From the NCBI RefSeq assembly GCF_003594935.2, contig NZ_CP043342.1, positions 744,001 through 808,000 of the forward strand: a stretch of 64,000 nt of DNA. Direction: 5' to 3'. A program made the translations under genes and the position numbers. Positions 35,535 through 44,812 of the stretch are shown here, one piece after another (the stretch's first letter is position 1; the number at the start of each line of letters is the position of its first letter). This DNA is from Enterobacter huaxiensis (lineage in GTDB: Bacteria; Pseudomonadota; Gammaproteobacteria; Enterobacterales; Enterobacteriaceae). The notes beneath the pieces were generated by a model. It had not been told where the DNA came from, ran no database searches, and worked only from the letters and a program-made list of their open reading frames with translations.

Positions 35535-35628
35535 CCCTCACCCTAACCCTCTCTCCAAAGGGGAGAGGGGATTGCACGGAGCCGTCTTTTCACCCTCGCC
35601 CCTTTGGGGAGAGGGCCGGGGTGAGGGG
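35535..35628. repeat. Palindromic repeat pair, CCCTCACC/GGTGAGGG family, copy 3
   Basis: Two hairpin units (35535-35570 and 35593-35628) flank a 22-base spacer between the convergent ends of speC and citB. Together they can form one long cruciform. Confidence 0.85.
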
Positions 35629-35630
35629 AG

Positions 35631-36323
35631 TTAAGCCGCACTACGCTTGTACATCCTCCTCGGATGCCCAATCTTCCCGTAGAGCATCTCCACCGTCAGA
35701 AACCCCGCCTCCACGCAGTGCTCCAGATAGCGCCGCGTCGTGGTTTTGCTTAAGCCCGTTTCGCTCACCACCTCGTCCACCGAAAAACAGTGCGTCGCCC
35801 TGGCGTTAAACAGCGTCTGCACCCGCGCCAGCGTGTTCTCTTCAATGCCTTTGCTGCCGTTGTCCTGGCGGTAGTTTTTTGCCTGCAGCAGATAAAGCGA
35901 ATCCACGTTCTGCTGGTCGACAATCTTCCAGACGCGCTGCTGCTCGGCAAACTGCACAAACCGCTCCAGCGACTGGCTGAGCCGTTTCCAGGAGACGGGC
36001 TTGAGGATGTAGTCGAAAGCGCCGTTGCGGATGGCCTGGCTGCAGGTGTCCATATCGCTGGCGGCGGTGATAAAAATCACCGAGCAGTTGGCGCGGATCA
36101 GCATCGGGTTGCTGATAAGCGTGATGCCCTTACCGTCAGGCAGGTAGTTATCCAGCAGCATCAGCTGCGGCCGTTTGCTTTCAAGCTGAAGATGCGCGTC
36201 CGCCAGCGACGAGGCAATCCCGACCAGCCTCAGTCGCGGATGTTTACTGATTAACTCCGCGTGCAGCTGCGCCAGCTCGTTCTCGTCTTCAACAATCAAT
36301 ACGTCGATAAGTTCATGTAGCAT
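35631..36323 (-). CDS. citB: Citrate two-component response regulator CitB/DpiA
   Basis: The 230-aa response regulator of the CitB family has a receiver domain (about 5-125) with phospho-acceptor Asp58 (LMLLDNYLPDGKG), Thr in IFITAASD and Lys in DYILKPVSW. A C-terminal winged HTH (about 165-225, FSVDEVVSETGLSKTTTRRYLEHC) follows. It should activate the divergent cit operon in response to citrate. The ATG at 36323 lies 11 bases inside the end of citA; a longer frame upstream overlaps citA and is rejected. Confidence 0.95.
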   Translation of the reverse strand: MLHELIDVLIVEDENELAQLHAELISKHPRLRLVGIASSLADAHLQLESKRPQLMLLDNYLPDGKGITLISNPMLIRANCSVIFITAASDMDTCSQAIRNGAFDYILKPVSWKRLSQSLERFVQFAEQQRVWKIVDQQNVDSLYLLQAKNYRQDNGSKGIEENTLARVQTLFNARATHCFSVDEVVSETGLSKTTTRRYLEHCVEAGFLTVEMLYGKIGHPRRMYKRSAA

Positions 36324-37950
36324 AATCAGTATCTTCCAGTTCCTGTGCGGGACGCCGGGCGGTTCCCGTGGCGGGAATAAACAGTGAGAAAATGGCGCCG
36401 CGCGGCGCGTTATCCGCCACTTCGATGGCGCCGCCCGCCTGCGTGACGTAGCTTTCAATCAGGTACAGGCCAATGCCGTGATCCCCGCGGGTTTTGGTGG
36501 TGATGCCGCGTTCAAATATCCGCTCGCGGATCTCCGGTTTGATGCCAATGCCCTGGTCGGCGACTTCAATGATGAGTTCCTGCTCGCCCAGTTTTATCAG
36601 CACGTCAACCGGCGCATGCGGGAGCGGAGAGCGCTGCGTCGCTTCAATGGCGTTATCCAGCAGGTTCCCGATAATCGAGATAAGTTCCGATTCAAGCAGC
36701 GGCAGGAAAGGTTTATCCATGCGGCAGGCCGGGTCGAAACTCAGCTCCACGCCTTTTTCGCGGGCGCGCGCGGTTTTGCCTAACAGCAGGCCGCAGAGCG
36801 TCGGGGAGCTAAAGCGCGACGAGATAAAGTCCAGCAGCTCCTGCGCGTGCTCAGACTGCGCCTGAATAAAGCCGATGGCTTCTTCATAGCGGCCCAAATG
36901 CAGCAGGCCGGAAAGGGTAGTCATCCGGTTAAGCTGCTCGTGGCGCATGATGCGCAGGTTATCGACATAGCGCTTAACCTGGCTGAGCTGGGCGCTGAGC
37001 GAGTCGATCTCGTTGCGATCGCGGAAGGTGATCACCCAGCCCTGGAGCGAATCTTCCAGCATGATCCTTACCCGGCTGGCAATCACGGTGAGGTCGTTGA
37101 AGCGGCAGATCTCATCGTGGGTATCTTTCATCAGCATGGTCTGGGCTGTGAAGAACGGAACCGGGTCGATCACCTGGCTAATCAGCTGTCCGCGAAGCTC
37201 CCGGGCAGGCTGGCTCAGGCCGAGCAGCTTGCGCGCCGCCTGGTTGATCACCTCAATGCGCAGATCGTCATCAATGGCGATCACCCCTTCGTAGATGGAC
37301 TCCATCATCGCCTTTTGCTGGCGCACCAGCAGGCCGATTTCGCGCGGCTCAAGGGAGAAGATCTGCTTCTTAATGCTGCGGGTGAAGAACCACGAGAAGA
37401 TAAACAGGGCGATCAGCAGCAGAACGGCGGCAATCAGAATGTTGACCACCTTGTTGACGGTGATGGTATCCAGATAGCTGGTGAGATACCCCACGGAGAC
37501 AATCCCCACCACCTGCCCGGCGTCGTTAAAAATGGGCGCTTTGCTGCGCAGCGAAATGCCCAAACCGCCCTTGCGGATGGTGGTGGTGCTTTTGCCGTGC
37601 AGAACCTCTTCGTTGTCTCCGCCAACCAGAGTGGTGCCCACCCGGTCGGCAAACACGGAGTGAAACAGATGCAGCCCTTTATTATCGCCAATCACAATAA
37701 AGCTGGCGTCGCTGTGCGCGGCTATTTTCTGCATGAAATCATGGATCGCATTGATATCTTTCTGCGCAACTGCATTTTGCAAATTAGGAATAAGCGCAAT
37801 TTCTTCTGCCTGTATTTTTGCGCGCGTACTCATTTCCTGATAAAGCTGCCTGCCAACGTCAACGTAATAATATCCGCCCAGCAGTGCGAACAGCACCGAG
37901 AAAAAGGCAACCAGCGAAACAAACAGCTTGATCTGAAACGATACTTTCAT
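36313..37950 (-). CDS. citA: Citrate sensor histidine kinase CitA/DpiB
   Basis: The 545-aa kinase resembles Klebsiella CitA. TM1 (about 5-27) and TM2 (about 168-190) flank a periplasmic PAS domain that binds citrate (SDASFIVIGDNKGLHLFHS, LGISLRSKAPIFNDAGQVVGIVSVGYL). A cytoplasmic PAS domain (about 210-310), the histidine in IMRHEQLNRMTTLSGLLHLG and the ATPase N/G boxes (NLLDNAIEAT, DQGIGI, HGIGLYL) follow. The ATG at 37950 is the family-like start; a TTG seven codons upstream is possible. It is divergent from the citrate transporter gene. Confidence 0.94.
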   Translation of the reverse strand: MKVSFQIKLFVSLVAFFSVLFALLGGYYYVDVGRQLYQEMSTRAKIQAEEIALIPNLQNAVAQKDINAIHDFMQKIAAHSDASFIVIGDNKGLHLFHSVFADRVGTTLVGGDNEEVLHGKSTTTIRKGGLGISLRSKAPIFNDAGQVVGIVSVGYLTSYLDTITVNKVVNILIAAVLLLIALFIFSWFFTRSIKKQIFSLEPREIGLLVRQQKAMMESIYEGVIAIDDDLRIEVINQAARKLLGLSQPARELRGQLISQVIDPVPFFTAQTMLMKDTHDEICRFNDLTVIASRVRIMLEDSLQGWVITFRDRNEIDSLSAQLSQVKRYVDNLRIMRHEQLNRMTTLSGLLHLGRYEEAIGFIQAQSEHAQELLDFISSRFSSPTLCGLLLGKTARAREKGVELSFDPACRMDKPFLPLLESELISIIGNLLDNAIEATQRSPLPHAPVDVLIKLGEQELIIEVADQGIGIKPEIRERIFERGITTKTRGDHGIGLYLIESYVTQAGGAIEVADNAPRGAIFSLFIPATGTARRPAQELEDTDYAT

Positions 37951-38284
37951 AACTATCACGCGAGGTATCAAGAAGTCTGGCTAATATATCATCTTTTTTC
38001 ATATGGATACCTGCTTTGCCGAAAACTTGTGATCCCTTGCACAGCACGCCCTGTAAAAGAATTTTCCGATCATAACCCGAAAATTTTAAATGTTATTTGT
38101 TTGTTCGTTTTAGAAAAGAAACCATAAAAACCACGCCCATAAATAAGCTATAAATCACATTAAATAAAAGAAACCATTAAAACCATAGCTGCCATTAAAA
38201 CTTCGCTTTTAATATGCCATCCCTCACATAAAGTAAGCCTTTGTGACTCTAAGCTGAACGCACAAAATAACCAAGGGGCTTATT
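37951..38284. promoter_or_regulatory. citA / cit operon divergent promoter region with direct repeats
   Basis: The 334-base AT-rich region lacks genes. It carries two near-identical 20-bp direct repeats at 38114-38133 and 38166-38185 (core AGAAACCAT-AAAACCA, one mismatch), 52 bp apart, about five helical turns. They are good candidates for CitB binding sites. Confidence 0.65.
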
Positions 38285-39646
38285 ATGAGCACAACTGACG
38301 ATTCTTTCTCTGTTACCCACGACCCGATTGAAATTCAGCGACCTTCGCTCAAAGAGCGCTGGTGGCATATTATGGATACCTGGAAAATCGGGATTATTCC
38401 TCTGCCGCTGTTTGTGTTGGCGGGCGCGCTGATTGCCATTGATTGCCTGGGCGGAAAACTGCCGAGCGATATCGTGGTGATGGTCGCAACGCTGGCGTTC
38501 TTCGGCTTTGCCTGCGGCGAGTTCGGCAAACGCTTGCCGATTGTCGGCAAGCTCGGCGCGGCGGCGATTTGCGCCACCTTTATCCCTTCCGCGCTGGTCT
38601 ACTATGGCCTGCTGCCGGACGTGGTGGTCGAGTCCACGACTAAGTTCTACAAATCTACCAACATTCTCTATCTCTATATCTGCTGCATTATCGTCGGCAG
38701 CATCATGAGCATGAACCGCACGGTGCTGATTCAGGGCTTCCTGCGCATCTTCTTCCCGATGCTGTGCGGTGAAATCGTCGGCATGATTGTCGGCATGGGC
38801 GTGGGTATAGCGCTGGGCCTTGAGCCGTTCCAGATTTTCTTCTTTATCATTCTGCCGATCATGGCGGGCGGCGTCGGGGAAGGGGCGATCCCGCTCTCCA
38901 TCGGCTATGCCACCCTGCTGCACATGGACCAGGGCGTGGCGCTCGGTCGCGTGCTGCCGATGGTGATGCTCGGCGGCCTGACGGCGATCATCATCTCCGG
39001 CTGCCTGAACCAGCTTGGTAAACGCTATCCGCATCTGACCGGCGAAGGCCAGCTGATGCCAAACCGCGCGAATGCCGATGCTACCGTCGCTCAGCCCGCG
39101 TTTTCCGGCAAAACGGACGTCACCACCATCGCCTCCGGCGCGCTGCTGGCGGTGCTGCTCTACATGCTGGGCATGCTCGGTCACAAGCTGATTGGCCTGC
39201 CTGCCCCGGTCGGCATGCTGTTCATGGCGGTGCTGGTTAAGCTCTGCAACGGCGCCTCTCCGCGCCTGCTGGAAGGCTCCCAGGTGGTGTACAAATTCTT
39301 CCAGACCTCCGTGACCTACCCGATTCTGTTTGCCGTCGGCGTGGCCATCACCCCGTGGCATGAGCTGGTGGCGGCGTTCACCGTCAGCAACCTGCTGGTG
39401 ATCGTCAGCACCGTTTCCGCGCTGGTGGCAACGGGCTTCTTCGTCGGCAAAAAGATTGGCATGCACCCGATTGATGTCGCCATCGTCTCCTGCTGCCAGA
39501 GCGGGCAGGGCGGCACCGGCGACGTGGCGATCCTGACCGCAGGCAACCGCATGAGCCTGATGCCGTTCGCCCAGATTGCTACCCGAATCGGCGGGGCGAT
39601 TAACGTCTCAATCTCACTGCTGATTCTGGGCAACTTCCTCGTTTAA
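38285..39646 (+). CDS. 2-hydroxycarboxylate (citrate) transporter, CitS/CitW-type
   Basis: The 453-aa inner-membrane transporter of the 2HCT family has about 11 helices. The two family re-entrant loop motifs are GGVGEG (MAGGVGEGAIPLS) and GQGGTGDV, and the conserved substrate-binding Arg is in NRMSLMPFAQIATRIGGA. It resembles Klebsiella CitS and CitW. Its place at the head of the cit operon, divergent from citA, makes it the citrate importer, perhaps in exchange for acetate or with Na+. I leave the symbol empty because CitS and CitW cannot be separated by eye. AAGGGG precedes the ATG. Confidence 0.92.
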   Translation: MSTTDDSFSVTHDPIEIQRPSLKERWWHIMDTWKIGIIPLPLFVLAGALIAIDCLGGKLPSDIVVMVATLAFFGFACGEFGKRLPIVGKLGAAAICATFIPSALVYYGLLPDVVVESTTKFYKSTNILYLYICCIIVGSIMSMNRTVLIQGFLRIFFPMLCGEIVGMIVGMGVGIALGLEPFQIFFFIILPIMAGGVGEGAIPLSIGYATLLHMDQGVALGRVLPMVMLGGLTAIIISGCLNQLGKRYPHLTGEGQLMPNRANADATVAQPAFSGKTDVTTIASGALLAVLLYMLGMLGHKLIGLPAPVGMLFMAVLVKLCNGASPRLLEGSQVVYKFFQTSVTYPILFAVGVAITPWHELVAAFTVSNLLVIVSTVSALVATGFFVGKKIGMHPIDVAIVSCCQSGQGGTGDVAILTAGNRMSLMPFAQIATRIGGAINVSISLLILGNFLV

Positions 39647-39663
39647 GTCTTCAGGAAAGAACA

Positions 39664-40527
39664 ATGAAACTCGCAAGCTTTTTATACCAGGGAAAACGCA
39701 GCTACGGCATCGTCCAGGCCGACGGCGTGATTGATTTAGGCCGCCGTCTCGGCGACCGCTACAGCGACCTCAAGGCGCTGCTGCAGGGCAACGGGCTGGC
39801 GCAGGCCACCCGCTATATTAACGACGCGGTGGACGTGCCGCTGAGCGCCATCACCTTCTTACCGGTGATTGTGCAGCCGGAAAAAATCCTCTGCGTGGGC
39901 ATGAACTACGCCGACAAGCGCAAGGAGTTTGACCAGCATAACCCGGCACCGACGCTGTTTGTCCGCTTTCCGGATTCACAGACCGGCCACAACGAGCCGG
40001 TGCTGAAGCCGCGCCATTCCAGCGAATTTGACTACGAAGGCGAGCTGGCGGTGATCATCGGCAAAGGCGGGGAGAACATCAGCCGCGACGACGCCCTGCG
40101 CCACGTGGCGGGCTACAGCTGCTACATGGACGGCTCCGCCCGCGACTGGCAGCACACCTGGTTCACCGCCGGTAAAAACTGGCGTCAAACCGGGGCGTTT
40201 GGCCCCTGGATGGCGACGGCGGACGAGATCCCGGACCCGCACCGGCTGGCGATCCGCACCTGGCTGAACGGTCGCATGGTGCAGGAAGACAACACCAGCA
40301 GCATGATCCACAAGGTTGCGGAGCTGATCGAGTACATCAGCACCTTCACCCGCCTCAGCCCGGGCGACGTGATCATCACCGGATCCCCGGGCGGGGTGGG
40401 GAAAAAGCGTAACCCGCCGCTGTTTATGAAGGAGGGGGATCGCATTGAGGTGGAGATCGAGCATATCGGTCATCTGAGCAACGTGATTATGGAAGCGCCG
40501 GCCGTTGGGCTTGCGGCGGCACACTGA
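39664..40527 (+). CDS. Fumarylacetoacetate hydrolase-family protein in cit operon, possible oxaloacetate decarboxylase
   Basis: The 287-aa FAH-superfamily protein has the catalytic core from about residue 75. KILCVGMNYADKRKEF, the metal-binding acid cluster SEFDYEGELAVIIGKGG, SCYMDGSARDWQ, NWRQTGAFGPWMATADE and SPGDVIITGSPGGVGKKR are all present. Family members include hydratases, hydrolases and oxaloacetate decarboxylases such as FAHD1. It lies between the citrate transporter and citC (17-base and 10-base gaps) in an operon whose citrate lyase produces oxaloacetate. No oadGAB is present, so oxaloacetate decarboxylation is the likeliest job (inference). Confidence 0.85.
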   Translation: MKLASFLYQGKRSYGIVQADGVIDLGRRLGDRYSDLKALLQGNGLAQATRYINDAVDVPLSAITFLPVIVQPEKILCVGMNYADKRKEFDQHNPAPTLFVRFPDSQTGHNEPVLKPRHSSEFDYEGELAVIIGKGGENISRDDALRHVAGYSCYMDGSARDWQHTWFTAGKNWRQTGAFGPWMATADEIPDPHRLAIRTWLNGRMVQEDNTSSMIHKVAELIEYISTFTRLSPGDVIITGSPGGVGKKRNPPLFMKEGDRIEVEIEHIGHLSNVIMEAPAVGLAAAH

Positions 40528-40537
40528 GTAAGGCGAC

Positions 40538-41560
40538 ATGAACAGTCAACCCATCGATTTTCGCCACACCGTCGTGGCGAAACACCCTGAACGCTTAAGC
40601 CAGATCCGCTACCTGCTGGCAGACAGCGGCCTCGGCCTGGACAACGACATCACGCTGTTTGTCGAAGCCTGGTCCGGCGCGCAGCTGGTGGGTTGCGCAG
40701 GGCTTGCCGCCAACGTCATCAAATGCGTGGCGGTCAACGAACGGCTTCGCGGCGAGAACCTCAGCGCGCGGCTGCTGGCAGAGGTGGAAAATGCGGCGCT
40801 GGAGCGCGGCCATTTTCACCTCTTCCTCTGCACCCGCCCCTGCAACCGGGAGCGGTTTGCCCGCAGCGGCTTCTGGCCGATTGCCCAGAGCGGGAACAAC
40901 GCGGTGCTGATGGAGAACACCCCGCAGGGGATCGAACGCTACTGCCGCTCGCTCAGCGCCAGGCGCAAGTGCGGAGAAAACATTGGCGCGATAGTGATGA
41001 ACGCCAATCCGTTCACCCTCGGCCACCGCCATCTGGTGGAGCAGGCGGCGACGCGGTGCGACGCCCTGCATCTGTTCGTGGTGCGGGAAGACGCCTCGTT
41101 CTTCCCGTTCAGCGCGCGCCTCGAGATGGTGCGCGCGGGCGTGGCGCATCTGCCGAACGTGGTGGTGCATGAAGGCTCGCAGTACATCATCTCCCGCGCC
41201 ACCTTCCCGGCCTACTTCCTGAAGGAGACCGGCAGGGTGCAGCAGGCGTGGAGCGAGATCGACGTGCTTATTTTCCGGGACTTCATCGCCCCGGCGCTCG
41301 GCATCACCCATCGCTTTATCGGCTCGGAGCCGTTTTGCGATATCACCCGCCAGTACAACCAGACGCTGCACGACCTGCTGGCCTCGCACGTTGAGGTGGT
41401 GGAGATGCCGCGCATCAAGGCCACCGGTAACGCCATTTCGGCGTCCGAAGTGCGCCGCTTACTCAAGACACAGCAGTTTTCCCGGATCCGGGAGATTGTC
41501 CCGGACTCCACCTTCGCGCACCTTGAAGCACATTTTCGTGCGGGTGCGGAAGTCGCTTAA
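40538..41560 (+). CDS. citC: [Citrate (pro-3S)-lyase] ligase CitC
   Basis: The 340-aa enzyme acetylates the prosthetic group of citrate lyase with acetate and ATP. It has an N-terminal GNAT-like domain (about 1-130, NERLRGENLSARLLAEVE) and a C-terminal nucleotidyltransferase domain with the HxGH-type motif NPFTLGHRHLVEQA and the ISASEVRRLL motif. It follows the FAH gene and precedes citD. Confidence 0.95.
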   Translation: MNSQPIDFRHTVVAKHPERLSQIRYLLADSGLGLDNDITLFVEAWSGAQLVGCAGLAANVIKCVAVNERLRGENLSARLLAEVENAALERGHFHLFLCTRPCNRERFARSGFWPIAQSGNNAVLMENTPQGIERYCRSLSARRKCGENIGAIVMNANPFTLGHRHLVEQAATRCDALHLFVVREDASFFPFSARLEMVRAGVAHLPNVVVHEGSQYIISRATFPAYFLKETGRVQQAWSEIDVLIFRDFIAPALGITHRFIGSEPFCDITRQYNQTLHDLLASHVEVVEMPRIKATGNAISASEVRRLLKTQQFSRIREIVPDSTFAHLEAHFRAGAEVA

Positions 41561-41576
41561 CTATCAGGAATTTATC

Positions 41577-41870
41577 ATGAAAATTGTAAGGGAGGCGCTG
41601 GCCGGAACGCAGGAGTCCAGCGACCTGATGGTGAAAATCGCCCCCGCTCACGGCGAGCTGGAGGTTGTCATCCACAGTAAAGTGATTAAGCAGTTTGGCG
41701 AGCAGATCCGCCAGGTGGTCAACGACACGTTGCGCGCCATGAACGTGCACCAGGGACTCATCATCATTGAAGACAAAGGGGCGCTGGACTGTGCGATCCG
41801 CGCCCGCCTGCAGAGCGCGCTGATGCGTGCCGCCGACGAGCAGGCCATCAGCTGGGGGGCGCTGAAATGA
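41577..41870 (+). CDS. citD: Citrate lyase acyl carrier protein (gamma subunit)
   Basis: The 97-aa subunit carries the 2'-(5''-phosphoribosyl)-3'-dephospho-CoA group, expected on Ser14 ([11 protein letters not shown]). The ATG at 41577 gives the family length. Its end overlaps citE by 4 bases (ATGA). Confidence 0.95.
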   Translation: MKIVREALAGTQESSDLMVKIAPAHGELEVVIHSKVIKQFGEQIRQVVNDTLRAMNVHQGLIIIEDKGALDCAIRARLQSALMRAADEQAISWGALK

Positions 41871-42742
41871 GCAAACTCCGCCGCAGCATGCTGTTCCTGC
41901 CGGGCGCCAACGCCGCCATGCTCTCAACCGCCTTTATCTACCGTCCCGACTCCATCATGTTTGACCTTGAGGACGCCGTTGCCCTGCGCGAGAAGGACAC
42001 CGCGCGCATGCTGGTGTTTCACGCGCTGCAGCACCCGATGTATCAGGATATCGAAACCGTGGTGCGCATTAACCCGCTCAGCACGCCGTTTGGCCTGCTG
42101 GATCTGGAGGCCGCCGTCCATGCGGGCGTGGACGTGATCCGCCTGCCGAAAACCGACACGCCGGACGATATCTACGAGCTGGAAGGCCACCTCGAGCGTA
42201 TCGAACGCGAGTGCGGGCGCGAGGTCGGCTCCACCCGCGTGATGGCGGCGATTGAGTCGGCGATTGGCGTCATCAACGCCGTGGCGATTGCCCGCAGCTC
42301 CCCGCGCCTCATCGGGATTGCGCTGGCCGCCTTTGACTACGTGATGGACATGCAGACCGAGCGCGGCGACGGCACCGAGCTGTTCTACGCCCGCTGCGCC
42401 GTGCTGCACGCGGCCCGCGCGGCGGGCATCGACGCCTTCGACGTGGTGTGGTCAGACGTTAACGACGAGGCCGGGTTCCTGCGCGAGGTCGATCTGATCC
42501 GCAGGATGGGCTTTAACGGCAAATCGCTGATTAACCCGCGCCAGATTGACCTGCTGCACAACGCCTACGCCCCGACTCAGGAAGAGGTGGATCACGCCAA
42601 AAGGGTGATTGAGGCGGCAGAAGAGGGCGAACGTAACGGCCTCGGCGTGGTGTCGCTCAACGGCAAAATGGTCGACGCCCCGATTATTAACCACGCGCAG
42701 GTGGTGCTGGAACGCGCGGCAGCTTCCGGCGTGCGTCGGTAA
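41867..42742 (+). CDS. citE: Citrate lyase beta subunit (citryl-CoA lyase)
   Basis: The 291-aa TIM-barrel enzyme of the HpcH/HpaI-CitE family cleaves citryl-ACP to oxaloacetate and acetyl-[47 protein letters not shown], the Mg2+ acid region [12 protein letters not shown] and [12 protein letters not shown] are all family motifs. It lies between citD and citF. Confidence 0.96.
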   Translation: MSKLRRSMLFLPGANAAMLSTAFIYRPDSIMFDLEDAVALREKDTARMLVFHALQHPMYQDIETVVRINPLSTPFGLLDLEAAVHAGVDVIRLPKTDTPDDIYELEGHLERIERECGREVGSTRVMAAIESAIGVINAVAIARSSPRLIGIALAAFDYVMDMQTERGDGTELFYARCAVLHAARAAGIDAFDVVWSDVNDEAGFLREVDLIRRMGFNGKSLINPRQIDLLHNAYAPTQEEVDHAKRVIEAAEEGERNGLGVVSLNGKMVDAPIINHAQVVLERAAASGVRR

Positions 42743-42752
42743 GGATAAAATA

Positions 42753-44276
42753 ATGAATCAGACAGAACTTCTTCACGTGAATTTTCCCCATCTGCGGGAC
42801 CTGAAGCCTTTTGATACCGCCCATAGCGCCACGCCGTGGCTGGCGGACAGCGAGGCGAAACACAGCCGCAAGCTCTGCGCCTCAGTTGAAGAGGCCGTTA
42901 AGCGCTGCGGCCTGCAGGACGGAATGACCCTCTCCTTCCACCATGCGTTTCGCGAAGGCGACCGGGTGATCAACTCCGTCGTGGCGCTGCTGGCGCAAAT
43001 GGGCTTCAAAAACCTGACGCTGGCCTCCAGCTCGCTGATGACCTGCAACGACGCGCTGATCGAGCATATTGAAAGCGGCGTTATCACCCGGATTTACACC
43101 TCCGGAATGCGCGGCAGGCTGGCGGACGCCATTTCCCACGGGCTGATGGACGAGCCAGTGCAAATTCACTCCCACGGCGGGCGCGTGAAGCTGCTCCAGG
43201 ACGGCGAGCTGAATATCGACGTGGCGTTCCTCGGCGTGCCGTGCAGCGATGAGTTTGGCAACGCCAACGGCACGCACGGTAAATCGTGCTGCGGCTCGCT
43301 GGGCTACGCGATGGTGGACGCGCACTTTGCCCGCAAGGTGGTGCTGCTCGCAGAAGAGCTGGTGCCTTTCCCGAACATGCCCGCCAGCCTGGTGCAGGAC
43401 CAGGTGGACTACATCGTGCAGGTTGAGAGCGTGGGCGACCCGGCGAAAATCAGCGTCGGCGCGGCGCGCGTCACCAGCAACCCGCGCGAGCTGATGATCG
43501 CCCGCTACGCGGCAGACGTCATTGAACACTCCGGCTACTTCAAACCGGGCTTTTCGATGCAGACCGGCTCCGGCGCGGCGGCGACCGCCTGCACCCGCTT
43601 TATGGAAGAGAAGATGGAGCGCGGCGGCGTGAAGGCGCGCTTTGCGCTCGGCGGCATCACCGGCAGCCTGGTAGATTTGCACGAGAAGGGGCTCATCGAA
43701 AAGCTGCTCGACACCCAGTGCTTTGACGGCCAGGCGGCGGCCTCGCTGGCGCGCAACCCGAACCACGTGGAGATCTCCACCAACGTCTACGCCAACCCCG
43801 GCAGCAAGGCGGCAAGCTGCGACCAGCTCGACGTGGTGATCCTCAGCGCCCTGGAAATCGACGTCGATTTCAACGTCAACGTGATCACCGGCTCCGACGG
43901 GGTGATGCGCGGCGCGTCCGGCGGGCACTGCGACGTGGCCGCCGCGGCAAACCTGACCATTGTGGTCGCGCCGCTGCTGCGCAGCCGTATTCCGACGGTC
44001 GTGAAGCGGGTTACCACGCGCCTCACGCCGGGCGAAAGCATCGACGTGCTGGTCACCGACCACGGGATTGCGGTCAACCCGGCGCGCCCGGAGATCCGCG
44101 AGCGCCTGCTGGCGGCGGGGCTCAGCGTTGTGGATATCAGCGCGCTTTACGAGCGGGCGATTTCCCTGACCGGCGTACCGAAGCCGATTGAATTTACTGA
44201 CAAAATCGTCGGAGTGATCCGCTACCGCGACGGCAGCGTGATCGACACCGTGCGACAGGTGAAGGAGGAAGTATGA
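42753..44276 (+). CDS. citF: Citrate lyase alpha subunit (citrate:acetyl-ACP transferase)
   Basis: The 507-aa CoA-transferase-fold subunit exchanges citrate for the acetyl group on CitD. SGMRGRLADAISHGLMDEPVQIHSHGG, GVPCSDEFGNANGTHGKSCCGSLGYAMVDAHFA and TGSDGVMRGASGGHCDVAAAAN match E. coli CitF. The ATG at 42753 is preferred over an open frame that runs back into citE. The stop overlaps the citX start. Confidence 0.96.
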   Translation: MNQTELLHVNFPHLRDLKPFDTAHSATPWLADSEAKHSRKLCASVEEAVKRCGLQDGMTLSFHHAFREGDRVINSVVALLAQMGFKNLTLASSSLMTCNDALIEHIESGVITRIYTSGMRGRLADAISHGLMDEPVQIHSHGGRVKLLQDGELNIDVAFLGVPCSDEFGNANGTHGKSCCGSLGYAMVDAHFARKVVLLAEELVPFPNMPASLVQDQVDYIVQVESVGDPAKISVGAARVTSNPRELMIARYAADVIEHSGYFKPGFSMQTGSGAAATACTRFMEEKMERGGVKARFALGGITGSLVDLHEKGLIEKLLDTQCFDGQAAASLARNPNHVEISTNVYANPGSKAASCDQLDVVILSALEIDVDFNVNVITGSDGVMRGASGGHCDVAAAANLTIVVAPLLRSRIPTVVKRVTTRLTPGESIDVLVTDHGIAVNPARPEIRERLLAAGLSVVDISALYERAISLTGVPKPIEFTDKIVGVIRYRDGSVIDTVRQVKEEV

Positions 44277-44812
44277 TTTCAGCGACACCCGTGTGGACGG
44301 GTGTCGGCCTGAACGAACTGCTGGCGGCGAAAGATCGCCGCGCGGCGCGCCAGGCCGACATGCTCACGCACTATCAACAGCCGGTAATTTCCCTCACGCT
44401 GGTCACGCCCGGGGAAATTAAAGACAGCCTGCGCTATCGCAACACCATGGGCGTGGCGCTGCAGATGTGTGACCAGCTGCTGTGGGAGAACCGCTGGCAG
44501 GTGCTGGACCGCCAGGTGCTGTGGCTCCCGACCGGGCCAGAAGCCCTGTGGTGCGTGGCCCATCCGGCGGCGGAAATCAAAGCGCACTGTGCGGAGCTGG
44601 AGCAGACGCACCCGCTCGGCAGGCTGTGGGATCTGGACGTGATCTGCCCTCAGCACGGCCACGTCGGGCGTCAGTCGCTGGGGGCGAATCTCAGACGCTG
44701 CCTGATCTGCGACGAGCCCGCGCACGCCTGTTCCCGCTCGCGGAAGCATCCCGTTGAGCAGGTGGTTTCCCGCATAGAGAAGACGATCGATGACTGGTTT
44801 GCTCGCGACTAA
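44273..44812 (+). CDS. citX: Apo-citrate lyase phosphoribosyl-dephospho-CoA transferase CitX
   Basis: The 179-aa enzyme attaches the phosphoribosyl-dephospho-CoA group to CitD. The LGRLWDLDVICPQ motif and the C-terminal CLICDEPAHACSRSRKHP cysteine/histidine motif are family features. It overlaps citF by 4 bases and citG by 23 bases. Confidence 0.94.
   Translation: MISATPVWTGVGLNELLAAKDRRAARQADMLTHYQQPVISLTLVTPGEIKDSLRYRNTMGVALQMCDQLLWENRWQVLDRQVLWLPTGPEALWCVAHPAAEIKAHCAELEQTHPLGRLWDLDVICPQHGHVGRQSLGANLRRCLICDEPAHACSRSRKHPVEQVVSRIEKTIDDWFARD

Noticed and set aside
36847..38127. 426-codon open frame antisense to citA
   Set aside because: Shadow of CitA, which has all kinase motifs on the other strand. 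The antisense product has no domain and no credible ribosome site.
38249..39466. 405-codon open frame antisense to the citrate transporter
   Set aside because: His/Gln/Asp-rich shadow frame; the sense strand encodes a coherent 2HCT membrane protein.
42882..44288. 468-codon open frame antisense to citF
   Set aside because: Shadow frame of a high-GC gene. The composition is His/Arg/Ala/Gly-rich without any motif, while the sense frame is full-length CitF.
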